Source: Haplomitrium mnioides
Lineage: Eukaryota > Marchantiophyta > Haplomitriopsida > Calobryales
Assembly: GCA_049999725.1 (NCBI GenBank)
Contig: JBNGIS010038730.1
Coordinates: forward strand, 1-46,405
Direction: 5' to 3'
Length of the DNA: 46,405 nucleotides
In this document: positions 20,041 through 32,309 of the stretch, piece by piece
Position numbering within the stretch: the first letter of the stretch is position 1
Layout of the letters: every line of letters starts with the position of its first letter
Translations under genes and position numbers: made by a program
The notes under the pieces: model-generated
Told to the model about the DNA's origin: nothing
Seen by the model: the letters and a program-made list of their open reading frames with translations, nothing else
The model's database searches: none

Positions 20041-23000
20041 GAAGAAATAATCGCTACCCACAATGAATAAATGATTTGGCCAAATCTGTCCATACCTTGT
20101 CTATGATCTATCTCTCAACACGCAACTAGGAATATTAGTAAGCTATCATTCGATATATCGTCAGGTCAAGCAATTTCTCATGGGAACTGACTCATATATG
20201 CTTGCGCTACATATTCAAAGTCACTACTTTGAAGTTCGGCACATCCTACAAAAAATACTTAGGGAATAAAATCTTTTACAAGTCAAATATGACGAGAATT
20301 GAGTATCAGGTCATAATGAACATTGAAGGCATGAATGGAATCAGACTAAGTTGGAGTTTCAATGATCTACTATTGGTTCGAAATGTCTCTAAGTAAATTG
20401 GGTCTAAGGATAGAGTTTGGGTCCATAGTTTCTAAGCTATCGAAAGAATGAATATGATGCATATCAAGAGAGTGATCTAATTATCTCACGTCAGATAAGG
20501 TAGAGTATTGGATGGGAACAAATACGAATATTAGAACTAGAATCTAAGGAAGTCAAGTGGAGAATACTCTTTACTTGGTGGGACATTAATCTAGAAATTG
20601 AAACAAGAGTCTTCTAAAGTTTTTGTTGACAATTGACTAGGATTTGAAAAGGAAATCTATCTAAAGTTTGGGTTTCAAATATCTTTGTTATCGAATGGGA
20701 GGCAACGGAATTATTGGATGGAAGATCTAGAGGTTCTCTAAGTATGGGAGGTTAAGTACAATTGTGAGAGTGATGGTCAAGCTACCCCATTGAAAAGTGA
20801 CATCGAGCGACTTGATGTTGTTAGTCAAAACTAAGAGACTCATTGGGCAAAGGTAAGAATCGGTCTTTGGATTCCAATAAGAGTCGACTATTAGGTTACA
20901 CAGGTTGCCAACTTTGGCTTGTATAGTTGGGTCTAACCCGAATGAAGTTCCTACAAAGAGGTGCACAACTATCAGTTAGGGTCCCTCTTCCATCAAAAGG
21001 TACTACTATATTGGAGTTGTATGGCCAAGGAAAAGAGTTCGGATAGGATGCTATCGAGTCTCATATTTTGGGAATGACGTCAGAAGTACAAGTTGTTTGG
21101 ATGCAGTGGTCCAACTTCCCAATTGAAAATGGTGTCAAGCGGTGGGAGGACTAGTAGAATGGGTTTAGAAACCGAAGGTCTGAGGGAGGGGACTGATTAA
21201 TAGATATGAGAAGGACCCAAATAAGAACTAGAGACCAAAAAGAGAGGGTAATTACTAAGATTGGAGAAGGTGGCTGAAACAAAAAAGGAGAAGGCATCGT
21301 CTATTTCCTATTAATAACCAATAAGAACAAAACCAAAAACTAGTCACTCGCAGTGGTTGAAAAGGCGAAACCGAAAAACCGACAACTTGCAACATTTGAT
21401 AAGGAAGGATCAAACGCCAATGAGGGACATCGGGCAATAAGGGAGGACCAAAAACTACCATAGGTCATTAATTGGAAAGGAAGTACCAAAAGCAACTAGG
21501 AACATCAGTCGAAAGGGAAAATCGAAAGGTACTTGGGAACATCAACCGAAAGGAAAGATTCAAAGGCTAGTAGAGGCATCGTCAGAAAAGGAAGAAACCA
21601 AAAAACTAGTTAAGCAACATCAGACAACAAGTGGGAACCAAAAACTAATCAAGAACATTGGTCTATAAGAGAAAATCTAAAACTAAAAAAGAACATTGGC
21701 AGATAATAGAGACTATATCACAGACTCAGACAATACTAATGGAATGGTTCTAAGAGGAATACTTTTGACAAAGGCATGAACCGATTTCTAGACACAAATT
21801 GGCCGACTTCACGCAACTAAAGCTACTCATGCTACTTTGAACATCAACATAGAAGTCCACGTGTCACTTCTTGAAGACACCAGATTTGCGAGTCTCGATA
21901 GTAGGAACAATCAGATTCAAGAGACGCAAAGCTAAGGGATGGATGCATCCCATGAAGTATCAAGATTTGAGTCTAAGAACATAGATGACACATAGCTAGA
22001 CTTGTTTTTTTGATGTAGTTTTTTTTGTGCTTTGGACACTAACAATTGAACACATCGACAAAGAAATGACACATAAGAAATGGTTTGCCCATGTTTTTTA
22101 GGCTGGTTTTTTGTTTTATACGTCCCCTTTATGATACACTAGACAACAAAACAACCACATACCAACAACACAAACAATTATAGGACTATCAGGGACAATT
22201 AGACAACTCAAATATAAAATCTCCAACAAAGGAACACGGAGACAAGGACACAACATGTACTAACTAGATGATACTTTGGGAATTCACATTCATGCAACAC
22301 ATGAGACTTCAAGATGAGACTTTGCGAGCATAGACCTCCATTGAATATTTACAGAAGGTCATCTCTACATTAACATCTAAACAATCCATGGTTTGCACTC
22401 GCCATTTCTTTCAATAAAGTTACTTTGATTTCAGTTTTTTGTTGTTTCTTTTGGTACATACTTGTATTTGCCATCCTCGCCGCAAAAAGAAGTCAAATTA
22501 TGATCTCCAATTCATATTCGACTTCAAAGCATAGGCAAAAGTAGCCCTCTACTGTAGTATTCTTGAGGTCTCTTTAAAATCATTGTCTCACCATTCTTCT
22601 AGCAAATCTGAGTTACTATCACACCACTAACGTTGACCAAATTCTTCTTCTCACCATAAAACATTTGCACTCTACATTTCATGACTCTCCAACTCCAAAA
22701 CATTGTCCATCTTTCACCCACATCCTATTGACACTTCTTCTCTCCAGTTGCATACACCACCAAAGAGAAAGAAAACTTTTCTTGCTGAGTTGTAATTTGA
22801 ATTTCCTTGGATCTTCCTCATCAATTGCTCATCATTTCTCCTTATGAGATATCTCCTATTTTCTTCCCTTTTTCTGAAAGACATTCTTCATTAATTGATT
22901 TTTTAGTGTCGATGAAGCTGGCTGCCAGATCTCCTTTTGTGCTCCTAATGCGTCCCTCAATTTTTACTTCTTTAATTATAAACATATAAACAAACTACTG

Positions 23001-23330
23001 ACAAACCCAAAAGAAAGAAATACATATAGCTTTCCCACAACCCCTTGAGTATGCTCACCACATTTGATCGGTTGATTCTCTTGAAAGTCTTGATGGTCGG
23101 CTAGCCTCTTGATCAGATTTGGTTCCCACTTACCTATACTTGCAATTTGAACATTGAATTCTATACTAAAGCATAATTCCTAGTACAACAAAATCTAGTC
23201 AAATTCATTCATATTGTACTGTTTGCCGAAGTTGATGTAGATTCGATAAGCAGTCAATGTAGATCTAATTCAATCGTCAATGCATCAATGTAGATCTAAG
23301 TAACTTCCTTTCTATAACTTTTGTGCTCTC
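20041..23330. other. Unassigned block separating gypsy-3 integrase from its RT
   Basis: About 3.3 kb with no recognised coding region lie between two parts of what looks like one minus-strand gypsy element. This is probably an insertion or rearrangement, but no terminal repeats or target-site duplication could be defined. It contains a degenerate minisatellite (21240-21715). 22560-23060 is pyrimidine-rich and otherwise featureless. Short open frames here show no family signature. Confidence 0.4.
21240..21715. repeat. Degenerate minisatellite, roughly 40-bp unit
   Basis: The phrase around gg(g)a-a-ccaaaaactagt-a-gaacatcg recurs about ten times with heavy variation, for example near 21330, 21448, 21487, 21597, 21643 and 21670. 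Unit length drifts, so exact copies cannot be stated. Confidence 0.65.
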
Positions 23331-24250
23331 TCAATTTCACATTTTGTTGTAACACTCATAGAATAATTAATCCCAACTATATTTAATCGGTCTGACATGA
23401 AGGCTATTGGATTAAACCTATGTTTAAATTCATGCTATAATACTACTCTAATAGCAAAACAAGTAGCATCAATGTTAACTATACAATGTGCATTCAGATC
23501 ATATGGTTGAAAACAAAGAGGGGAAAAGATTGCTTCATTGAGTTGTTGTTAGTTGACTGCTTATTTGTGGTCTATTGAAACCATACCTATTTTCCTAGTA
23601 GATTTGTAAGTAGGTCTACAATATATGCATATTAATAGATAATTTTTCTATAAAATCTTGGCAATCTATTGAATGCTCCAATATCCTTTGCATCCTTTGG
23701 CATTGACCACTTTGCAATAACTTTGATCTTCTATTCCTCCATCTTGATTCCATCTGGAGATACTTCATGCCATAAATAAGTCACCTCTTACTTCCAGAAT
23801 TCATACTTAAAACTTTTACATTAAAACTTTTTCTTACACAATCTTTGCAATGCTTTCTTGAGACAAATACAAATTTTTGCTTCAGTTTTACTAAAGTTAA
23901 GAATATAATCCAATATTATCAAAAGTGACTCATCCAATAATCAATTAAAAACAAAATTGTTTATGTATATAAATGTTATATGGGCATTAATGAATGCAAT
24001 AACCTTCCACTCCAAATGCTAACATTTTGTATTTAAATTGTCTTTAGTTATCTCATCCAATAATCAATTAAAAACAAAATTGTTTATGTATATAAATGTT
24101 GTATGGGCATTAATGAATGCAATAACCTTCCACTCCAAATGTTAATATTTTGTATTTAAATTGTCTTTGGCACATTATTCAATTTAATCAAATTCATCCA
24201 TAACCACTTCAAAGATCTTGCTTAGAAAAAGGTCTCACACTACTAAACTG
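23331..24250 (-). pseudogene. gypsy-3 reverse transcriptase / RNase H (degenerate)
   Basis: The minus strand reads D-L-x-S-G-Y near 24205-24225, a block equivalent to the N-A-P-A-T-F region, then I-L-D-Y-I-L-N-F-S-K-T (the Y-x-D-D site, here changed). Next come L-K-K-A-L-Q-R-L, Y-E-F-W-K and V-S-P-D-G-I-K-M-E near 23730-23765, then W-S-M-P-K-D-A-K-D-I-G-A-F. RNase H traces match gypsy-4 near 23395-23490. A 123-bp tandem duplication lies in the active-site region. Confidence 0.85.
23929..24170. repeat. 123-bp tandem duplication inside the gypsy-3 RT
   Basis: Copy one is 23929-24051 and copy two runs from 24052 to about 24170, with a few substitutions. The unit is 41 codons long and duplicates the stretch just before the RT active site. 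Confidence 0.93.
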
Positions 24251-24789
24251 ATCTCCCAAATCATTTTTGTGAGGAAAATTGCAAAAGTACTCTAAAATTA
24301 ACTTAAAGATGAACTTCAAGTTAGGCAAACACCAAAGATAATACAAGCGAAAGTTCAAACCAACTAAGAGAGACTCTAGAATGAGGAGTTGGGCATCAAT
24401 GCTCTATTATTTTTACTTGTGGAAGAGGTGTTGCTTAACTTCTTTCTTTTACAACTTACTTCAACTCGTAGACTTCATCACGTCTTGATAACTATGGTAA
24501 CTTCTATTCTTACTATGTTTTGTATATAGTTGGAGAAATGACTTGAGAAAAGAGAAATCATTAATTCAAGATAGAGACAACTTATGTTTTTAAGCATCTA
24601 AAGAAAATTAAACATTATGAGCAACAATCATAACTTGGCCACCAAAAACAAAAGAGAAATCACAATGACGCTTATTGCCTTATTTGTTTTGCAATTTTAA
24701 GTAAAAGTAAGATGGAAAAGAGCTTAGACCATCCAAAAAAAGAGGATATTGACATGTATTAAGAAAAAAAATGAGAAAGTCAAATACTT
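24251..24789. other. Unassigned AT-rich stretch between gypsy-3 and gypsy-4
   Basis: No coding family is recognised. By position it could include the 3' LTR region of gypsy-4 (minus strand), but no matching second LTR was found. Confidence 0.4.
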
Positions 24790-27655
24790 CTTTGTTTGGA
24801 GTGGCTATAGGTAAACTTTACAGATTGTAAAAAACGATTCCAATTGGTATCATAAAGGCTAGAAAACACTCAAAACATATCTTCTACAATGCAATTAGAA
24901 AACTCTATTTTGGTCATTTGTTTGAGGATGATTAGTAGAAGATATATAGAGCTTTATGCTCAAAATCACAACAACTCTTGTCAAAGTTTTCTAGTGAAAC
25001 TTGGACCCTATCTAATATTAATATCTTATATGTTTCATGATAGTAAAAGCCAATCAAAAGCAACTTTTTTGCCAATTGTAGAGCATCCACTTAGACCACC
25101 TTCAGTATCAAACAAGTCTACTTCATGATTTTGTCCACAACATCACAATTGTAGCTTAGAAAAAAGTAGCAAGATCCAAAATTGCATGTTTTTAATGAGT
25201 AGTTGGAATTTGTAGTGGTTGAAGAAGCCTAGTTGGTTTTTTATTTGCTTTGCTAACAACTTTTGCAAGAACAAACAAATACACAACCATCTTTGGCTAG
25301 TTTTAGTCACCATCAAGTGTGTTGAAGTAGTTTTGTAGTCTTGTCTACTCCAAAATGCTTTGAGATTGGAATGTCATATGATTTGATAAACATGCCAAAC
25401 AAAGAAAAGCATCATCTAGAGCATAGAGTTTACAACCTTGATAGATGATATAATCTCTAATAGAAAAGTCATTATACTCACTCTATTGTACCATCAATCA
25501 TGCTCAAACAAGATTAAAGATAGCAAGTTCTTGTAAGTTTTGTTGGTAACCTTCACTAGTTTCCTCATAAGATGTAGTATTCTAGTATTCGTACCTTTAC
25601 AACATGTGATGATAAGGGTAGTGAATATCATGAAGATATTACATTTGGAATGGTATGGAACTTTAACATCTTATACTGCAACTTGATATCAAAGAGCTGC
25701 AACTGATCCCTCCAATAGTCATAATGACTTTTCATATGTTCCAAATTAATTTTTTTTGCAACAAACCTTGTAATATGCACGTATATCTATCAAGGTTTTC
25801 AAAAGAAATTGTCTGCATACTTTTTCGGCATAAACTATTGTTCTTTGCTCTCAATCACAAGCTGAAAATTTTTCATCTTCTACATTTAATTAATGTGACA
25901 TGAGGGCAATTAGATGAAGTCCATCCTCAAATTCTTGTTGTAAGATCGCTTCAAAAGCAAAACTATAGCACCACAAATCAACTATACAATGTGCATTTTT
26001 TTATTATAAAGTTGAAGAGCATGACAACAAATTTTGTTTTCTTAAGCTCTTGAAATTTCACTTTCTCTTTGATAGTCCATCAAAACTTGGCCTCTTTAAC
26101 TAGTAAATTCATAAGGAGTGCGACAATTTGTACATAATAATCAATGAATTGATTATAAAAGCTTTCTAGTATGTTGAATACTCTAACATCCTTTGTATTA
26201 TTTGGCGTTGGCTACTTTGTGATAGCTTTAATCTTCTTGTGTGTTAGATAGGCTACCTCTTGCTTTCAAAATTCACATTTGGATTTCTTGTACTATAACT
26301 TCCACTTATGCAATCTTTGCAATATTTTTTTGATATGAACCCTATGTCTAGATTCAATTTAACTAAATATAAGAGTGTTATCAAAGAATGCTAAAATTGA
26401 CTTAGCAAAAATCCATAACAAAACTAAATTTTGTTTTTAATGAATTTAGATAGAGCATTAGCGAGACTAAATGTAAGAACCTTTTGTTTTAAATGTTTAT
26501 AGCTTGTGCCAAAGACCATTTTTTACACATCATTTTTACCTCATCATTTGCTAATAACCACTTCCAAAATCATAACCCTGTGCCACTTAATTCATCTTGC
26601 AACTTATCAACAAGAGGCAAAAAATAAACATTCTTCATTGTATACTTTTTACGTTGAGATAATCCATACCAAATTGAATACCACCATTTTTTTTGGTACA
26701 AAGAACACCATTTCTCTCCAAGATGAAGTGTTATGTTAAATGAAACCCTTATTTAGAAGCTTCATTGAGTTTCTCCAAAGCTCTTATAGTTCTTGCAATG
26801 GCAATTTGTATTATGAAGTTGTCAAAAAAGGTATTCTTGGATAGTTTAATAGGTCATATGGAAACATATCTACAAACTCTTTCAAAATATTATCAACCAT
26901 TGTGATGTGTCTTGATTTCCTTCCCTCCTTGCTCAAGTTCATGATTGGCTTGATCCAAACAAAAATATAGGAATCTCTTTCGGAAAATCTTTCTCGAGAG
27001 AAGTGAAATGTTGAATAGACTAAAGCATCTTCACCAATAATGTTGGACTCTTTAAAAGAAATTGCACACTTTGTAGAGCAACTTGAATTTCTTGTTTTTC
27101 TAAGTCAACTTAAGTGAATCAACTTCTTAACACATGCAAGTCTAAAGTGATATGATGTTACATAGATTCAACTACAAAATACACTTCTTATCATTAGAAG
27201 TAATCGCATTTGAACTTGATTCACACCATATTTTTAGCCATAAGCCACAATCAAAAAACTTCTTTTAATGATTATAATTGGTAATTTGATTCTTTTAGAA
27301 ACATTACATTGACATGAAATTATTGGTGCCACCAAAATTCATCAATATTCTACAAGGCTAATCATAAATCATATCATCAAATATTTCAATATCATTGGAG
27401 TTAATTAAGATCTTACTAAGTTATTTGATCAGTCTTGCTAAGACTCTTTATTTCTTTTATTTTCTTCTTCCAATGTTGTTGCTTGTATAAGAGAGTGAGG
27501 TCTATCTTGACAATGTGAGCAACCTGCAATTGTGTGACCAAGTTTCTAATAGTAAAACCATCCTCTATTTTGGCATATGTGTACATACTCCACCTGAGAA
27601 AGTCTTGTTGTTGCACCATATCAATCTCCATATGTAGAGCTTTTTTTCTTATCAC
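24790..27655 (-). pseudogene. gypsy-4 Gag-end/protease/RT/RNase H/integrase (degenerate)
   Basis: From high to low coordinates on the minus strand there is an open stretch at 27655-27416 (probable Gag end). A protease site is at 27325-27349 reading I-L-M-N-F-G-G-T-N-N-F (the D-S-G of the family is N-F-G). A pre-RT linker with F-P-K-E-I-P lies near 26960-26990. RT starts with F-V-P-K-K-N-G-G-I-Q-F near 26690 and has an active site reading F-F-D-N near 26360-26375. RNase H traces lie near 25930-26000. Integrase traces (24790-25530) align with gypsy-3. This is the canonical gypsy order, but every catalytic site checked is altered and stops are frequent. Confidence 0.82.
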
Positions 27656-28279
27656 ACGTACAACTTACAAAATTGGTTGAGTATGTAATCGAGCTCATAT
27701 AGTGGAAAGAAACAATTCATATCAATGTATGGCTTCTTGCAATTGAAAAGGGTCTTTCATTGTTGCTTCCATACTAGTGTAAGGCTTCAATCCCAACAAA
27801 ACAATCAAGTGCTAATGCTTCTTCCATATCTAGAGTTAGATTGTGTTACTTTATAATTGGGTAACTTGATGTTTAATGTACCGATTTGCTTCAATTTTCC
27901 AAGGCAATCTCTTGCCATTTTTGGAGCATTTAAAACCCTATATCTTGAAATTAGTGCAATTTTAGACTTTTAACTTAGAAACAATAGTAGCAATAGAAAC
28001 AAAATGTACTAAGTATTTTAGAAACAATAGTAGCAATAGAAACAAAATGTACTAAGTATTTGAAACTAACTTTAGTTGGTTTGGTGTAAAAAGAAATCTT
28101 CTTTCATCTTCTTTTATGCTATTAACTTCAAATATTGCTTACAAACAAATAATAAAGTCAAAACTATGCATATAATTGTCTTTTTTGTATGTTTTTTTAT
28201 GTTGTAGATGTACATAGATTCATTATTCTCTAACAGAGGCTCGTGCACATTTTATACTTGCATTTGAACTTTTAATATA
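27656..28279. other. Unassigned sequence left of the inverted unit
   Basis: No coding family is recognised. It probably includes the 5' end of gypsy-4. It contains the 43-bp tandem repeat listed separately. Confidence 0.35.
27975..28060. repeat. Perfect two-copy 43-bp tandem repeat
   Basis: 27975-28017 and 28018-28060 are identical (start ttagaaacaatagtagcaat). A short third start (tgaaac) follows. Confidence 0.95.
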
Positions 28280-29420
28280 TAAAAAAACTCCTACTTTGAA
28301 CCAAGAACAGACTACTCAAACATGAACCCTTTTTTTAAGGGAAAAAAATGTGGTTTTTGAGCTCAAAAAACAGAGAAAACAAGGTTATTTTTTAAAACCA
28401 AAAAGTACGTGACTTTGTAAGCTTTATTTTTTTCCAGTTTAACAAGGATGATGGAGCAAGAGTCAATTTCATTATGCAAAATCAAACAATATTCTAAATT
28501 TTTATGAAAACATTTGAAAATTTGAAACCAATGAAAAGTATAAAAATTACAGTAAGTTTTCACAATAAACTTGCATTTATCATTGATTACAATTCAAAGC
28601 CTAAAAATTGAAATATACGTCAGAAGAAACTATTTTGAAATTTGTTTGGTTGCACAAACTCTATGCACGCATAGACATGGTGTTCTTTGAAACTTTTTTT
28701 TGGAAAAAAAATAAGAAAACATGAGGAAAATGCTCAAGCGGACTAGAAGTCAAGGGAATGAGTTTGCAATCGTAGATACAAAAACCAACAAAATGAAACA
28801 TTGCATGGATTTAAGAGCTCTTTTTTCAAGTTGAAGCAAGAAAAAAGCTTTCATTGGTAGTTGAAAATCTGTGTACACAAGAGTTTAAAGTGGGCATAAA
28901 AAAAACTTTCAGCATTTAAAAATATTTTATAATTCAGAGAAATATATACACAAAGGAGTTATAGTTTAGAATCAAAAAGGCAAGGGCTAGGGAGATTGAA
29001 TTAAGAGTTTAAACAAGAAACATCTCCAAGCTTTTGAGTAGATTCTACCAAACAAAGGTTTCGAGTTCTACAAGAGAGTTTTTGACTAGTGTAGAATCTA
29101 ATTTCTAACTAGTAGTCTTTGTATGTAGAAGCTTGAGGGTTGTATTATGAGAAGTAGAATGTGTGAATGGCTTGGACTTCCACTCCAAAGTCTATGTGCG
29201 CATAGAAATCCAACCTCAACATCTGAACACTCCACCCTAAAGTCTGTACGCACATAGGAATCTGAGCTCACAATCTGAACACTCCACAACAAAAACTATC
29301 AAGAACCTAGGTTTTGTATTTCGCAGTAGAGCTTTTGCACGCACGAGGTTTTGACTTACAAATCAAAGTCTATGTGCGCATAGGGTTCAGACTTCTACAT
29401 TTGAGAATACATGCGTTAAA
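28280..29420 (+). repeat. Inverted unit U, copy 1 (about 1.1 kb)
   Basis: The unit matches the reverse complement of 35527-36580 over its whole length with gaps. Shared words include aaaaagtacgtgact, gagcaagagtcaatttcatt, ttggttgcacaaactctatg, the block around ccaaagtctatgtg and ggttcag-cttctaca. It contains the palindromic word at 28662-28671 and again near 29192-29201, 29249-29258 and 29373-29382. No long open frame or protein motif is seen. Both ends lie near the word tactttgaac. Confidence 0.8.
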
Positions 29421-29827
29421 ACAACCACTACTTTGAACTAGAAACAACTATTGGGTTCCTGCTTCATTTTTTGCTCTCAAAATCCAATTTTGAAAATTTA
29501 GCATCCAAAATCATGATTTTGACGTTAATAATGCTCATTTGCAAAAATTATATAATTTTATGTATCAAAATTGCGGTATTCAAGTTTACAATGTATTCAA
29601 AACAAATCTTCGTGCGAGAATATTATCAAAATTTCTTTCATAATTTTTGCTTTAAAAAGCACGAGCATCACCAAACAAAAAATATACAAAATGTAAACCA
29701 CATTTGTTGCTAAATATTTTCAAAACTAATCATGATATGAGTAGCTTCAAAAATTGATGAAAAAAATCAAGTTTTTTCATAAACAAATTAAATCAAAAAA
29801 ATGCTTAAGCATGAAAGAACTTTGAAC
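29421..29827. other. AT-rich sequence after unit U
   Basis: It begins with a partial echo of the start of unit U (ctactttgaac at about 29429) and then has no recognised feature up to the gap. Confidence 0.4.
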
Positions 29828-30227
29828 NNNNNNNNNNNNNNNNNNNNNNNNNNNNNNNNNNNNNNNNNNNNNNNNNNNNNNNNNNNNNNNNNNNNNNNNN
29901 NNNNNNNNNNNNNNNNNNNNNNNNNNNNNNNNNNNNNNNNNNNNNNNNNNNNNNNNNNNNNNNNNNNNNNNNNNNNNNNNNNNNNNNNNNNNNNNNNNNN
30001 NNNNNNNNNNNNNNNNNNNNNNNNNNNNNNNNNNNNNNNNNNNNNNNNNNNNNNNNNNNNNNNNNNNNNNNNNNNNNNNNNNNNNNNNNNNNNNNNNNNN
30101 NNNNNNNNNNNNNNNNNNNNNNNNNNNNNNNNNNNNNNNNNNNNNNNNNNNNNNNNNNNNNNNNNNNNNNNNNNNNNNNNNNNNNNNNNNNNNNNNNNNN
30201 NNNNNNNNNNNNNNNNNNNNNNNNNNN
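29828..30227. other. 400-N assembly gap
   Basis: Exactly 400 unknown bases. Any open frame crossing them is meaningless. Confidence 1.
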
Positions 30228-30299
30228 GAGGAACTTGTAACTAGATCCCAAATGTTTAGGCAGAAGAAGATCATTGTCGAAGTGAATTGTGAGAAGATT

Positions 30300-30455
30300 G
30301 ATAAAGCCAAGGTGCGTTTGGAAACTAAAGCTAACGTGAGTTTGAACAACTAAAGTCCATGCGTGCATGGACGATCTAAAGCCCACGAGAGCTTGAACAA
30401 CTAAAGCCAATGCGCACATGGACAACTGAAGCCCATGCAAACACATATTGCTGAA
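30300..30455. repeat. Short array of the CCATGCGYGCATGG-like word
   Basis: About four units run of the form a-a-c-t-(a/g)-a-a-g-(t/c)cc-atgcgtgcatggac, with variants such as ccaatgcgcacatggac. It lies just beyond the 3' end of the methyltransferase gene. Confidence 0.75.
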
Positions 30456-31953
30456 TAATTGGACGCAATGACCTTCCATGCAATCATAGACCTTGTTGCT
30501 AATTAGAATGAAAACAAATGTGTTTTCTTCAAAAACAATTTTACAAAAGAAATTAAATTATGAAGAAAATACTTAAATTGGATTTGGAATACAACAAGCA
30601 AATAGACGAATCAAATAATATTTTGTGAGAAAAATACTTTATCATGTAACAAAAAAACATCAATCTCAAGTTGTAGCCCTATCCTCTTTAAGAGGAACAA
30701 TGTCATCTATATCTAAAGCTTGAGAAGGTTAAGCATATGTAATTGCAAGAGAGTATTGTCAAGACTTTACACTCTCGGAAGTTGCAACAGAATCACCAAA
30801 AGCACCTGCAACACCACGAGGAATAGGCTCCTTGTGGTACGCATATACCATCTGAGACTCCGACACATTAGATGGCAAAGAAGCCATCGCCAAAACTCTC
30901 TCAGGAATGTAGATAGATTAACATCCACCATATTTTACTGTGATGGAATCTCGCATCAATTTTAAAGCATAAACAAGGCTTGTGCTAGACCTAGAGCAAA
31001 GATCTAAAATCCAATCTTGCTTAGTTGTTAAATGGTCAATAAAAAAATTATACAAAGCCTCAGGCTTTTGGTAGACATTCACAGAAGCATCATCTTCTAG
31101 ATGTTTAAGTTTTGCCAACACAACTAGGCAATTGAAAACACTTTGCATGATTTTTCGAGGTCATTCGCTTGCATCATCCAATTGAAAGTTGAAGAGCTTC
31201 TTACTCTGCTTGCCCGCCTTTGTCTAGTAGCCCATAGTCTAGTACTTATGGGCGTGAGCGATTCTGGAACCACCCAAATAATGAATATTGTTTTTGTCCA
31301 TGTAATAACAAAAAAAGAAAACATATAAGAAAAATTAAAAAAGGATAGGAAAAATAAAACTCATAAATTATCATATGAAAAAACAAAACACAACTTGCAA
31401 GACGTCGTGGTTGATTGCACAACAAACCTCCAGTAAAGCATCCTCAACTATGCCAAACTGTTGTGAAGAGTAGATAATGACAAAAGACCAATACTTGGAA
31501 GTAGTAATTGCCGCAAAAGAAGAAACCATATCAAAAATATCATCCTTTGAGAAGGGTGGCGAATCATCATGCTTATATTCTTTAAGGTTATAATTGTAAG
31601 GAATATGAACAATAGCTAAAGTGAAACATCTTGGTTTCACAAAACTCTTCAACTATTGAGTATTAGATAGCCCGTGGACTTGATAATGTGCCACGTTGAG
31701 TCCATCAACAAAAGACATTAAGTCTTTGTCTTGCTCATCAGAACCTCTTTGGTTAGGAGGGCAGCAACCTCATTTAACTGTCTCGCCTTCCACTCTCTTG
31801 CTTCTTGGTGATGGAGTAGAAAAACAAGGGGGTAGGAGACAAGTGTTGAGGCTTGATCTTCATCGACGGGAGCATCTTTGACCCCCATATTCTTTCAACC
31901 TTTGGCAATAGCCACTAATTTCTTGGCAAGCTGCCGCTTGAAAGTTTTGTTGC

Positions 31954-32309
31954 CTTGTAAAAAAACACAGAAACAAGTTAGACTAAACCAAAAAAATAAA
32001 TTTTTGAATAAATGATAAGGGAAGATTAAGTTGTCATGCACGCATGGACTCGAGAGTCCATTTGAGCATGAACTCTCAAGTCCATTCTAGCAAGGACCTG
32101 AGAGACTTTGATCGCATGACTCGATAGTCCATGCACGCATGGACTCAAGAGACTTTGTGTGCAAGGACTCAAGAGTCCATGCGCGCATGGTCTCGACAGT
32201 TCATGCGTGTAGGGACTTGACAGTCCTTACGCGCATGGACTCTCAAACCTTTTAAAACAAACTCAAAACAAATGAAAGATCAAAATTGAAAAAAGAAAAA
32301 AAAAATTAC
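31954..32309 (-). other. Intron of the methyltransferase gene containing a palindrome array
   Basis: On the minus strand the donor reads ATGTTG|GTAATT and the acceptor TTTTTTTACAAG|GCAAC. Coding similarity is clear on both sides and absent inside. The palindrome array at 32035-32250 lies within it. Confidence 0.7.
32035..32250. repeat. Array of palindromic word, core ATGCGCGCAT (intronic)
   Basis: Near-palindromic 22-base units of the form GAGTCC-ATGCRCGCAT-GGACTC recur. Cores are at 32036-32045, 32131-32140 and 32179-32188, with weaker ones near 32203 and 32229. Spacers repeat the words a-c-t-c-(a/g)-a-g-a-g. Confidence 0.9.

Noticed and set aside
22665-22989. Two 60-codon frames with a hydrophobic or leader-like look
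   Set aside because: They are short, overlapping, in a pyrimidine-rich stretch and have no motif support.
29777-30479. Open frames of 147-224 codons around 29.8-30.5 kb
   Set aside because: They cross the 400-N gap and consist mostly of unknown residues.
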